The translations under genes and the position numbers were made by a program. The notes beneath the pieces are model-generated. The model worked only from the letters and a program-made list of their open reading frames with translations. It had not been told where the DNA came from and made no database searches. This document shows positions 21,082 through 32,000 of a DNA stretch of 64,000 bases, piece after piece. The stretch spans positions 149,028,001 through 149,092,000 of the forward strand of contig CM077670.1 in the NCBI GenBank assembly GCA_039707655.1, given 5' to 3'. Origin of the DNA: Elymus sibiricus (lineage: Eukaryota > Streptophyta > Magnoliopsida > Poales > Poaceae). How positions within the stretch are numbered: position 1 is the first letter of the stretch; the number at the start of each line of letters is the position of its first letter.

Positions 21082-23034
21082 CTAGGCTGGTGGAGTGGAG
21101 ACCGGCGGTGGTACTGTAGCAGCAGCAGCAGGTGCAGAGACTGTGGTCCTCGGATCCACAACTGGCACTACAGCAGACCTGGCTGCCCTGGGCACTGTCG
21201 GGAATCTCTCCGTAGTGGGTCTGTCATCTGAAGCGGCTGCCCTGGCTGCATCAACATCGTCCTTTAGCTTTTCCACTATAGTCTGAACCTTAGTGATCTT
21301 GACATCTAGATCATGAATCTTCGTCTCGACTATCCGCTCTAAGCCAGCCTGGTTCTGGGTGAGGTTGGCCAGACTTCGCTCAATCCTCAGGGTGGCTTCT
21401 AGCAGATAAGTCATTTGGTCGGTCTTAGACTTGAGGTTGGCAATGGGAGCATTGGGAGCAGATGCCTCCTTGGCTGCTTTTCCTTCCGCGGCTACTCGGA
21501 TCTTTTCTTGTGCTTGAGTAGAGGTGGGATGCGAAGGATCCATCACAATGACATTGTCCTCAAACTCTGGACGTAGGGGGAGATGCTCACGATCAAGAAG
21601 ATAAGTGCTCATTCCAACTTTGGAATTGATGAGCATCTGGATGTGTGGAGCATATCCGCAAGATCTCTTCTGATCAGCAGCTGTCCTCTTGATGGTTTCA
21701 ACAATCAAGCTCATCACCTTGAACTTCTGAGGTGTGTCAAAGAGGTGCAGCAAGTTGATGGAGTGGCCACGTATCATCTTATCATCTCCTGACTTGGGCA
21801 ACAGAGTGTACCGCAAGATAGTGTTTGTGGTGTCCAAACCAGGTAGCAGTTGCTTCCCTGACCCTAGCTTGTGTGTCTCGATGTCCTTCTGTGGAATAGT
21901 TGTATACATGTTGGCTATGGAGTTGTGGTCCATCTTGAGCTTGGCATAAATATCTATGTCATCATCTTCTTCTGCTGGAGCACCAAGAAGAGTAGCCCAC
22001 TCAGAGATAGTCGACTGGTACCTGGAACCCTCAGTCATCCACACAATCCTACCATCAGGATAGAAATGAGCCGTGGAGTAGAATTGCATGATCATCTCAT
22101 CATTCCACTTTGTTAGCTTCTGTCCAACAAACTCATCAACACCAGCTATCCAGAAACTCTCATGAACATGGGGGAAATAATCCTCATTGGCATCAATGTA
22201 CTTCCAATCCAGCCATCTCATGTCGCTGACGATTGGCTTCTTATCAAGCAGAACAGTCTCATAGAAGTCTTGTTGTTCTCTAGTCTGGAAGTGGTAATCA
22301 CAAGCTGTTCTCCTCCTGGCGGCATAGGGATCTGACAGTCTCCACTAACACAGTCCTTTGTCCTTCCTTAGTATCATGTTCTCTGCTACTGGGTGTGCAT
22401 TGTCATGGTTTGGAATCTTGGGCTTTAACTTTCTGAGCACTAGTGGCTCCTCATCAACATCAGCTTCAGGCACTGGGGCCTTGTTCTTTTCAGTTGCTGG
22501 AATATTTCTTGTGGATCTCTTAGGTGCTGAAACCTTTGGCTTGGACTTGGTGGGGGCAGCAATCCTTATAGCATCTGACATAAGTTTCTGTGTCTTGGCA
22601 GGAGGTGCATCAGCAGTAGGCTCCTCCTCCTCCTCCTCATCAGTCATCATGGAGGGTTTGCCAATCACACGGGCAGTAGTTTTCCTTACTCTCTTCTTCT
22701 TTCCTCCTGCAGCTGCATCACTTGGTTCCTCAAGTGTAAATGTCATAGTTTCCTTAGGGACTTTCTTCACTGCTGTCTTCTCTTTGGTTCTAGCAGTTGG
22801 TTTGGTGCTATACTCCTTTGCAAGCACAACTCTCTTCATCTTTGATGCTACTTCACTAGCAACAAAGTCCTCATCCTCACTATCTGAGGTTCTCTTCTTC
22901 CTGGTCCTTGTTGCAGCCTTTGGAAGATCTGGAGAACTTCTCTCTCCCTCATAAAAGCTTTCTGCAGGACTAGAGCCTGCGCTGAGATCTGTGTGCTGCT
23001 CTGACATGTTCTGGCTATCACTGGCATCAGACAT
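21082..23034 (-). pseudogene. Transposase_32-type (putative plant transposon protein) ORF in env position, one nonsense codon
   Basis: Seen: one minus-strand frame of about 650 codons interrupted by a single TAG at 22345-22347. The N-terminal third is Ser/Glu/Lys-rich with basic and acidic clusters (RKKRTSDSEDEDF; DEEEEEE). The middle is a folded region with KPIVSDMRWLDWKYID and FYSTAHFYPDGRIVWMTEG, like the domain called 'putative plant transposon protein'. A predicted coiled coil follows (LRIERSLANLTQNQ...VQTIVEKLKDDVD) and an Ala/Pro/Val tail. It lies between gag and the 3' LTR, where Sireviruses may carry an env-like ORF. No signal peptide or membrane segment is evident, so an envelope role is not supported. 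Function unknown. Confidence 0.75.
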
Positions 23035-24781
23035 CTTGCAAAGCTGACCTTGTGAATAGATGGGTATGGGCAGAGTAGATGAGTCATCACAAAAAAGCAG
23101 AAGTTTTTCATAAAAATTGAGTTCAAATCTTATTTCAAGTTTTCACAGAAGGCATTTCGGATGGACCGAGTTGATCATCTCGGTGATACCGAAGCGCTCA
23201 ACAGAAACTTTACACGCCATTTCGGTCAGACCGAGATGGGGTTCGGTGACTCCGAGATGCTAGGGTTTCACAGAGATTTTATTTTCGGTCTCACCGATTC
23301 GTACAACTCGGTGGCACCGAGATGTACTAGTGCTATGGCCTGGGGCCAAATCGGTGACTCCGAAAATCTCTAATCGGTTGGTCCGAGATGCGTTAGGCGG
23401 AAACTTAAACCTAATTTTTTTACTCGAATCTAATCTATGGATATTGCAGTGTAAAGGGAGTTCTCAATCCGTGGCAAGAATCATGGCAAACCAATCGTGC
23501 ATTGAATCAAAAATTTGAGCACGAAAGGGGTCGAATCTCACCCTAACTTGGTGGAGATCCTCTACGGCGGCAACGGCGGAGCAGGTTGCCGTTGACGGCA
23601 ACGGATTCCGGCGGCGAAGGCGCGCTGGAGACAAAGGCGACGATCCGGAGACCTGGGCGACGGCAACAACGGGGTGCGGGAATGAGAGGGTTTGCGAAAT
23701 TTCAACCGTTCAGGCCCGCGAGGTATATATACCCGTATGCTGTCAGTGGCTCTGAGTTGGACAACTCGGTGGCACCGATATGTGTAACTGCAAGCAGGTT
23801 AGCACATCGGTGGCGCCGAATTGGTTCAACTCGGTGACACCGAGATGAAAACCTAGATCAATCTAAATGATTTCGGTTGGACCGAGTTTGAGTGGATTGG
23901 TTTGGCCGAAATCATGTAGAAGGTTTTGGAGGTTCAGCCCTTTCAGATCGGTGGCTTCGAGTGCTCCTCACCCGGAGGGTCCGAAAATGACTTGTTCACT
24001 TTTTGAGATGTAGCAAGAATAGAATTTGATACAAGAAAGCATAGATAGCTAGAGAAGGTACTTAGGCATTCTTGTACATCCACTTGGCCAGAAAAACCAA
24101 GACAATCAAAACAACAAATGGATGCCCTCGAATGAACAAAAAACATGCAAACCAACATGCTCACACAATAAGATAGCAAATGAAATATGTGTCAAACATG
24201 CAGAACCAATTCTAGCATCTATCAAGCAATGGCGATGACTAGGTCATCTATATATGAGTATATTGACTTAGGAGTCAAATGAGAACATTTGATCATAGGT
24301 CATACTCATCGTTTAAGCACAAGTGGGGTTGCCACTTTTCATAAATCATTGATGTGTTCACACCATTAGAGTTGCTTTAGCTCAATTGCTTAGAGCAAAG
24401 CTCCCGCTAGATGTGATATCCCCCCAAAGAGGTATGAACTAACCTTGGGTTTTGTCGATGACTTCATGTAGATGTTGAAGATGTGGATGCTCAATGTTGA
24501 TGTAGACCATCAAGAGTTGGGAGCAATCCTTTGGAGTTTTGTGCTTTCAATACCTACATGAGTTAGTCCCACACAAGGAACATACAAGGATATCCATAGA
24601 CATAGAGTGAAATACACATATATGATGTCCATGAATGCATTGAATACCTTGTCCCTTGCCTTACCAACAAGAGGGCTTGTGACTCCATGAACTAGTGCGA
24701 AATTTGAAAGTTGGTTGCACAAGTTCTTGCCATAAATGAAAATGAGTGAAGTTTGTTGGCGGAGTCACCCTCAAGAACTCT
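23035..24781 (-). other. Non-coding interior with TCGGTGNCACCGA near-palindromes
   Basis: This stretch stands where pol would be expected. 23155-23975 holds about a dozen near-palindromic words of the form CTCGGTGGCACCGAG. 24000-24781 has no coding signal and no trace of integrase or RT motifs. Confidence 0.65.
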
Positions 24782-26944
24782 CTAGTTCTTCTTCTTTTGG
24801 ACCCACATCAACTTGATGGGAATCCTTGGAGTTGTAGTAGCACTTGATGAAGTAGAACTTGATGAAGTTTTGGGAACCCACTTGACCAAGGCTTGAGGAG
24901 CTTCTTCAAATGAATCAATATCTTCTTAAAGCTTGTCCTTGCCTTTTAGCTTGTGGTCTTGTGGTGGAAGATCTTCTTGAGCTTGTGTTCCCTTGAAGGA
25001 AGTAGGATAATACTTCTCTTGTTGAGCAACAAACTTCGTCTTGGGGTATTGATCTTCTTCCCACTCAACTCTATTGGCATTGAACTTTTGTTCAAAACCA
25101 ACACCTTGGTTCTTCCGGTGCCTTCCTTACTTGCGTACAATTTCCTCAAATTGCTTACTCCCGGCAAGACTCTTGTAGACACATTTTTCTATAATTCCTT
25201 TCAATAGCATATTTTCTTGCTCAAGTGTAACTTGGCTAAGAGAATCATTAGTGGAATCAATAGAACTACTAGAAGCAACAACATTGGATTTAGCATTGTT
25301 ATTGTTACTACTAGAGGTAGAACCATTTTTACCCTTGTTGCTAGTTTGCTTAGGTTAAACTTGTGGCATAAAGGTAGCCAAGAGTAAACGTTTGGCAAGA
25401 TATGAAGAACTCTTCTTTCGAAGATCATCATTGATAGCTTTAAGAAACTCATGCTCTTGCTCTAAATTTAGCTTCTCGAAGCGTAGCTTCTCATGAGTTC
25501 TTAGAAGTTCTCTATGATCCTCTTGAGTTGTTTCATGAGCTAACTTAAGAGCATTTAGTTCTTTAGTTAGATGCTCAATCTCCTTCATCGCATTGTCACT
25601 CGTTTCCTCTTGACTATCATGATTACTAGCATTTTCATTATAGCTCACATCACTAGCCTTATCAACAAGTAAATCATCATCACCAAGCAAATCATCTTCA
25701 TCACTATTGAAATCAAGATACTCGGGGTGTGATACCTTGGGGCCTTTTGCCATGAAGCATCTTCCAATTCCTTCATTTGGTGAGTCAAATAGATCATGGG
25801 AGTTGGATGACACAAGAGAAAGTCCGGCAACACCTTCATCTTGACTATAGTCGGAGTTGGAGTGATAACTTCTCTCGGAGTGGTTGTCGGAGTCGGAGCC
25901 GGAAACCCATTCACCAACATGAGCTTGATGTCTTCTTCTTGTGTAGCTCTTTGATGACTTGTCCTTCCTCTCCGAATCCTTGCTTCTTTGAGAGTGTCTT
26001 CGTTCATAACAATCATCTCTACTCCTTCTCTCCTTATGAGGTGATTCATTTCTTCTCTTGTAGGGAGCCATACACTCATTGGAATAGTGTCCGGATTTTC
26101 CAGAATTGTAGCAATTACGGTCACGACTTGATGATCTTCTCTCATAGTGTCTTGAGCTAGAGCTTCTTTCTTTCACTTTGTTCTTGTAGAACTTGTTGAA
26201 TCTTTTCACCATTAGGCTTATCTCTTCATTGGATACTAGCTTGTCACTTGGAGTTGTTGGAGCATCGGTTGAGGCTTTGTAAGCACCACTTGATTTGTTG
26301 TGTAGCTCCTCTTTGTCCTTGAGTGACATTTCATGAGCAACAATCCTTCCAATGACTTCCGTGGGCTTGAGATCTTTGTAATTTGGCATCATTTGGATCA
26401 ATGTGCATACGGTATCATATTTTCCATCCAAAGGTCTAAGTATCTTCTTGATGATGAATTTGTCGGTCATCTCTTCACTTCCTAAGCTGGCAATCTCATT
26501 TGTGATGAGAACAAGCCTAGAGTACATTTCTGCGACTCCTTCACCATCCTTCATCTTGAACTTGTCAAGTTGACTTTGAAGCACATCCAACTTAGATTCC
26601 TTGACGGACACGGTACCCTCATGCATATCAACCAAAGTATCCCAAATTTCCATTGCATTCTCGAGGCGGCTGATTTTGTTGAATTCCTCGGGACACAAAC
26701 CGTTGAATAGAATGTCACAAACTTGAGCATTGTATTGCAACATCTTCAATTCTTCCGGGGTTGCTTCATGATCCGGTTCCTTGCCATCCTCAAAGAAATC
26801 ACCTTGCAAGCCAACACGAACAACAACCCAAGCGGCGGGGTTATGACCAAGAATATGCATCTTCATCTTATGTTTCCAACTAGCAAAGTTTGTACCATCA
26901 AAATATGGACCTCTACGATGATAGTTACCCTCACTAAATGCCAT
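24782..26944 (-). pseudogene. Sirevirus-like gag, three nonsense codons
   Basis: Seen: a continuous frame of about 720 codons starting ATG at 26944. It has an N-terminal Copia gag region (GPYFDGTNFASWKHKMKMH; LQSQLDKFKMKDGEGVAEMY), a zinc knuckle region (about 26090-26135) reading CYNSGKSGHYSNEC, an Arg/Ser-rich stretch, and a coiled coil (about 25430-25600: EHLTKELNALKLAHETTQ). The knuckle has Ser where the family has the second Cys, which should weaken zinc binding. Three TAA stops occur (first at 25355), each one C>T from CAA, and no frameshift. The gag would form the particle that packages the RNA; its retention without pol fits a trans-mobilised element. Confidence 0.88.
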
Positions 26945-27014
26945 ACTCTCCTAGGTTGTGAAACCAAGGCTATGATCACCAAAGCAATGGAAATCAAGGC
27001 TTACGGAAACCAAA

Positions 27015-27026
27015 GCTCTGATACCA
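27015..27026 (-). promoter_or_regulatory. Primer-binding site (initiator tRNA-Met)
   Basis: The minus strand reads TGGTATCAGAGC two bases inside the 5' LTR, the classic complement to the 3' end of plant initiator tRNA-Met used by Copia elements. It fixes the element's orientation. Confidence 0.9.
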
Positions 27027-27028
27027 CT

Positions 27029-28532
27029 TGTAGGATTGAAAGTATGTCTAGAGGGGGGGTGATTAGACTACTTGACCAAATAAAAACCTAACCTTTTCCT
27101 AATTTTAGAAGCAGGCAGATTTTAGCAAGCATACAAGTCAAACATCACCCTACACATGCAATTCTAAGAGTGTTGCAGCGGAAAGTAAACAATTGCAAAT
27201 GTAAGTAAAGGAGGGGATCGGAGATTTCAAATGCAATGAAGACACGGTGATTTTTGGCGTGGTTCTGATAGGTGGTGCTATCGTACGTCCACGTTGATGG
27301 AGACTTCAACCCACGGAGGGTAACGGCTGGGCGAGTCCACGGAGAGCTCCACCCACAAAGGGTCCACGAAGAAGCAACCTTGTCTATTCCACCATGGCTT
27401 ACGTCCACGAAGGACTAGCCTAACTCGGGGTAGATCTTCACGAAGTAGGCAATCTCCTTGCCCTTACAAACTCCTTGGTTCAACTCCACATCATGTCGGA
27501 GGCTCCCAAGTGACACCTAACCAATTTAGGAGACACCACTCTCCAAAAGGTAATAGATGGTGTGTTGTTGATGAACTCCTTGCTCTTGTGCTTCAAATGA
27601 TAGTCTCCCCAACACTCAAACAACTCCTCACAGATTTGGCTATGGTGGAAGAAGGATTTGAGTGGAAAGCAACTTGGGAAAGGCTAGAAATTAAGGTTCA
27701 AATGGTTGGATTGGAATGTCTTGATCTCAACACATGAGTAGGTGGTTCTCTCTCAGAAAATGTATGGTGGAAATGTAGGCACGTTCTGATGGCTCTCCTT
27801 ACTGAGAAGAAAGTGGTGGAGGGGTATATATAGCCTCCACACAAAATCCAACCGCTATACACTTTTGACCCAACTCGGTGGCACCGATCAGAAATCTTGG
27901 TGGCACTGAACTCTGTAAAAGATATGAACGTTAGAAATCTCGGTGGGACCGACTAGAACAACTCGGATGGACCGAAGTGCAATGGTTAGGGCAAACCTCA
28001 TCTCGGTGGCACCGATTGCATCAACTCGGTAGGACCGAAGTGAAGCAATGAGGCAACAAAGAGTTGGCAAGGCCATCTCGGTGAGACCGAGATCCATATC
28101 GGTGGATCCGATTTGTTAGGGTTTTGGCAGTGCCTAAGTCCAGATGAACTCGGTGGCTCTGGATAGAGAATTTTGGTGGGGCCGAGTTGGAATGTAGGTC
28201 TTGGATATATTTGGATGGAGAAAGTGGTTGAGGGTTTAGGGGTACTGTCACTAAGCACTTGAGCAAAAAGACCATTAAGCAACACCCCATCCCCTTTTAA
28301 TAGTATTGGCTTTCCTATGGACTCAATGTGATCTTGGATCACTAAACCAAAAATGTAGAGTCTTGATCTTTTGCCAATCCTTGTCCTTAGCATTTTGAGG
28401 GGTCCACGTCTCTAGTCCTTGCCATGCCAATCATTGAACATCCTGAAATCTTTAACTTGAATGGACATTAGTTCAATGAGATATATGTTGTTATGAATTA
28501 CCAAAACCACCAAGGGAGCAAATGTGCTTTCA
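27029..28532 (-). repeat. 5' LTR of the non-autonomous Sirevirus-like element
   Basis: A 1504-bp partner of 18917-20420, equal in length with scattered substitutions. It contains the same near-palindrome array (about 27870-28190) and is flanked on the right by the duplicated target GGTAC. Confidence 0.92.
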
Positions 28533-28986
28533 GGTACAGATCTTTTTGTCGAAGCCTCGCCTCCCCGGCATAGCACCTAACGGTGCATTTAATGCGTTTG
28601 TCCTACCCCATTAGGAGATAGACTTGGTGACGGTGCAAGTACTGTTCACTTCCCTGTAATGATCGTAGTAGCCACTATGGTAACCCCTTGGCCTATAAAA
28701 GGAGGCCCACGACTACAGTTAGAACGGTCGACACCTAGTTCAATTACACGTTGTAGCTGCACTCCCCGCGCACCTTGCCGGCAAGATGCGCTCCTTGTAA
28801 TCTTGAGTTCATACACAATCAAACCACCAAAGCAGGAGTAGGGTTTTACGCTCACAGCGGACCGAACCTGGAAAAATTGTTGCTTGTTCTTACATTTATT
28901 CGCACTGGTCTTCGTAGTACATTGATCCCACAGCCGAACCGCAAAGGGATCCTTTTGATCCCATAGATCGTCATTTTCCCGCGACA
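28533..28986 (+). repeat. Gypsy 5' LTR, right part (core promoter, R-U5)
   Basis: Resumes after the nested element and contains a TATAAAA box at 28694-28700 within GGCCTATAAAAGGAGGCCCAC, then ends CGACA. A diverged copy lies inverted at 61696-62089. Confidence 0.85.
28694..28700 (+). promoter_or_regulatory. LTR TATA box
   Basis: TATAAAA lies about 290 bp before the LTR end, in a position typical of the U3/R promoter. The word is also conserved in the inverted LTR near 61985. Confidence 0.6.
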
Positions 28987-29065
28987 TCTTTGGCGCGCCA
29001 GGCAGGGGGTCTTGTATTACGAATCAGTGTTCGTAGTGTGAGTACCAGCCCCATCACCTTCGTCG

Positions 29066-32000
29066 ATGGTGCCAAAGAAGAAGAGCGGAGCCACGATGGC
29101 TCCCACCACCTCCAAGCGGCCTTCCCAGGCATCCGCAGGCAGTGCAGGCGGCGCGGGTGCTATGGCTGGAATGGCTGGGGCAGGAGGCGCCGGCGGTGTG
29201 GGTGTCCAACATCCCCACCGTTCCAGCGATCGCAGTCAGCACACCGGAGATGGCGTAGACGGCCAACTCCAACGATGTTCTGGTGAGCACAATCATCGTA
29301 GCAATACGGTCTGGACCAGTGCAAGCTAGGACCCCGCTGCCACGACACCCAAGGACGGAGCGGTGACGCCCAACAACGCTGCGGCGGGATGTGTGCCGCG
29401 ACCATCGCAAGATGGGCGCGCCACGCTTCCCCGCAGTGCTGGTGGTCCTGGACGGCGTCAAGTCAGCCCTGAGCATCGTCCTCACGATGTTCAGGCACCA
29501 CCACCACCACACCAACCCGTTGGTGAGCATGTGCTGCGGTAGCAGGTACGCGACCAGCTTCCTCCTGGACCTGCCAGGAGTCGAACGCCGTCCCGTTCTG
29601 TGTTCCCCGCCATGCCAACCACGGCGGCAGAAGCCATGGGGCGGGTTCAAATGCTTTTCAACTTCCCGCTAGCTCATGACAAGATGGACGAATGGAGGGC
29701 CACCATCCAGAGTCTCATTAGTTTTGCCAATCCCGGCAAAACACAGGAGGTGGGACCCTCCAGACGACCACCCACAGTGCCGGCAGGACCAACAGGCTGT
29801 CGTGCCGGAGACGGTGCACCAACGGTGTATTCGCCTCCACGTCAACAACCACAGCAGCGGCAAACTCGCCGATCGGATGACTAGGACGCTATGTCCATGG
29901 CATCGTCGGATCCGCGGTGCCGCCAAGACCAGCGCCAAGTGCTTCATGAACGGCGCGTAGAGGATGCCCGTACGAAGATCGAGCGGCGTCGGGAGGCACG
30001 CCGTCTATCAGACGACCGTGCCGGGCCGGCAGCAGACGTGCCTGTGCCAGGGTACCTTGGGTGTTTACCTTATGAGGTAGGCTGCCCAGCGTTTACTCGT
30101 GAGCTGCGGCAGGTTTGCTGGCCGTCCACCCGTGCCTTCAAGCCAGAGCAGCCTGAAAGGTACGACGGCACGCTCAGTCTGTCGGAGTTCCTTGGCATCT
30201 ACACCATTGCGATGCAAGCTGTCGGGGGGTGCGACGATAAGATACTAGCCAACTACTTTCCATTGGCGCTCAAGCCCAACGTCAGATCGTGGTTGATGAA
30301 CTTGCTGGAGGGCTCCATTTCTTCTTGGTCGGATCTGTGCCATTGCTTCGTTGGTGCTTACCAGGGTGGCCACAAGCTCCCTGGTCAAGCTAGCGATCTG
30401 CACGTGATACCCCAGAGGGATGGTGAGCCCCTCCACAAGTATATACAAAGGTTCAGCCGTGTGCACCCCAACATCCCCGATGTTCATCCCGCAGCTGTGT
30501 GTGCCGTGTTCCACACGAACGTGCGCAACCACAGAATGCGGTCCGAGATGAACATTGAGAAGGTTAGGACCATCAATGAGCTGTACGCCTTGGCGGACAA
30601 GTGTGCACGTGCTGAGGAAGGGAGATGACTCCCTGGGGAAGATGCTGGCGCCGAGGTCGACTCCGAAGACGAGGATGCAGACGACACATCAACCCCACAG
30701 AAGAAGGGCCAGAAGCGCAACATGAAGTGCAAAGGCACGTCAGTGATGGCAGTTGAAAGCCCCGGTGACGCCAACGCCGCCAAGAAGTCTAAGGCAGAAA
30801 GCCCCGACAAGGAGGTTGCCGGATGCGCTGACTGCCGGGTGGCTGCGGCAGGCAACAAGGGCGGCAAGACCGGTGGGCAGTACTGCAAGATCCACCGTAC
30901 CAAGGGCCACGATCTCCAGGAGTGCCGGCAAGTGGAGCAGCTTGCCGAGAAGCAGAAAGCCGAGTACGAGAAGCGTGACAAGGAGAAAGGCCAAGATGGT
31001 GCCGGTGGGTCCGACAAGCAAAACCGTGGTGGCTGCGGAGGCCACCACGGCAAGGCCAAGCAGCTGAAAGAGAAGGCCGCTTAGGGCCAGAAAGAAGATG
31101 AGGGTGATGAAGACGAAGATGGGTCTGAAAATGAGTTCCAGAACGCAGTGGAGGCCATGTGTGTTGATGGAGGAGCATCTTTGCACTCCTCGCACCGACA
31201 ACTAAAGCAGTGGGTCCGCGAGGTGAATGTTGCGGAGCCCATGATGAGAGCATAGAAGCCACTCAAGTGGTCACACACGCCCATTGTCTTTGATGCCGAG
31301 GATCACCCTGATCGCACTACTGTGGTCGGGTGTTTGCCGCTGTTGGTTTTGCCAACAATCCGCAACCTCAAGGTGACAAAGATGCTGGTTGACGATGGGG
31401 CCGGCTTGAACTTGATCTCTCCTGACATGATCAAGAGGCTGCAGATCCCTAACAAGGATCTCGAGGAGACAGGCACCTTCCAAGGTATCAGCCCGGGGAG
31501 GAACAAGCCGAAGGGCCAGATCACACTGCCGGTCACATTTGGCAGCGACCTCAACTACCGGACGGAGAAAATTGTCTTCAACATCATCAAGATGTCGCTG
31601 CCATACAATGGAATTCTGGGACGCCCGGTGCTGGCCAAGTTCATGGCTGCGTCGCACTTTGCGTACAATGCCATCAAGATGCTAGAGCCGATGGGCGTCC
31701 TCACCATCAAGTCCAACCAGAAGGACGCAATCATCTGCGCCGACAAGCTCTACCAAGAGGCAGTGGCAGCATTTGCCATCAAGGCACCTGCTCCTGCCGG
31801 CAAAGCTCCCGGGGGAGGAAAGAAGAAGAAGACCAGCAAGACCTCTAAAAAGGACTCTGGGAAGCGCACTTTAGAGTGCAGCACGCTTGTTGAGGACATA
31901 CTAGAGAGCTCTACCGGCAAGAGCAAGAAAGCCAAGGCTTCTGCACTGGCGACCAAGCAAGTCTCTGCAAGGGAAGATGGGATGAGTGGCACTTTCTCCA

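Larger units (their letters stand above)
18917..28532 (-). mobile_element. Complete non-autonomous Sirevirus-like Copia element
   Basis: Seen: both LTRs are 1504 bp (18917-20420 and 27029-28532), with TG/CA ends and a perfect 5-bp target duplication GGTAC (18912-18916 and 28533-28537). On the minus strand the order is 5' LTR, primer-binding site TGGTATCAGAGC (27015-27026), gag (24782-26944), a long untranslated part with palindromic motifs, a Transposase_32-type ORF (21082-23034), polypurine tract (20421-20434), 3' LTR. Protease, integrase, RT and RNase H are all absent, so it must be mobilised in trans. The LTRs differ at about 11 of the first 270 positions by eye. Inserted in the Gypsy LTR. 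Confidence 0.92.

Noticed and set aside
22358..22954. 198-residue hydrophobic plus-strand frame that could suggest a membrane protein
   Set aside because: It is the complement of the Lys/Glu/Ser-rich Transposase_32-type ORF on the minus strand, which has a family resemblance.
21082..23034. Envelope glycoprotein in the Sirevirus-like element
   Set aside because: The ORF is in env position but has no visible signal peptide, membrane segment or Cys pattern. It resembles a cytosolic plant transposon protein with a coiled coil.
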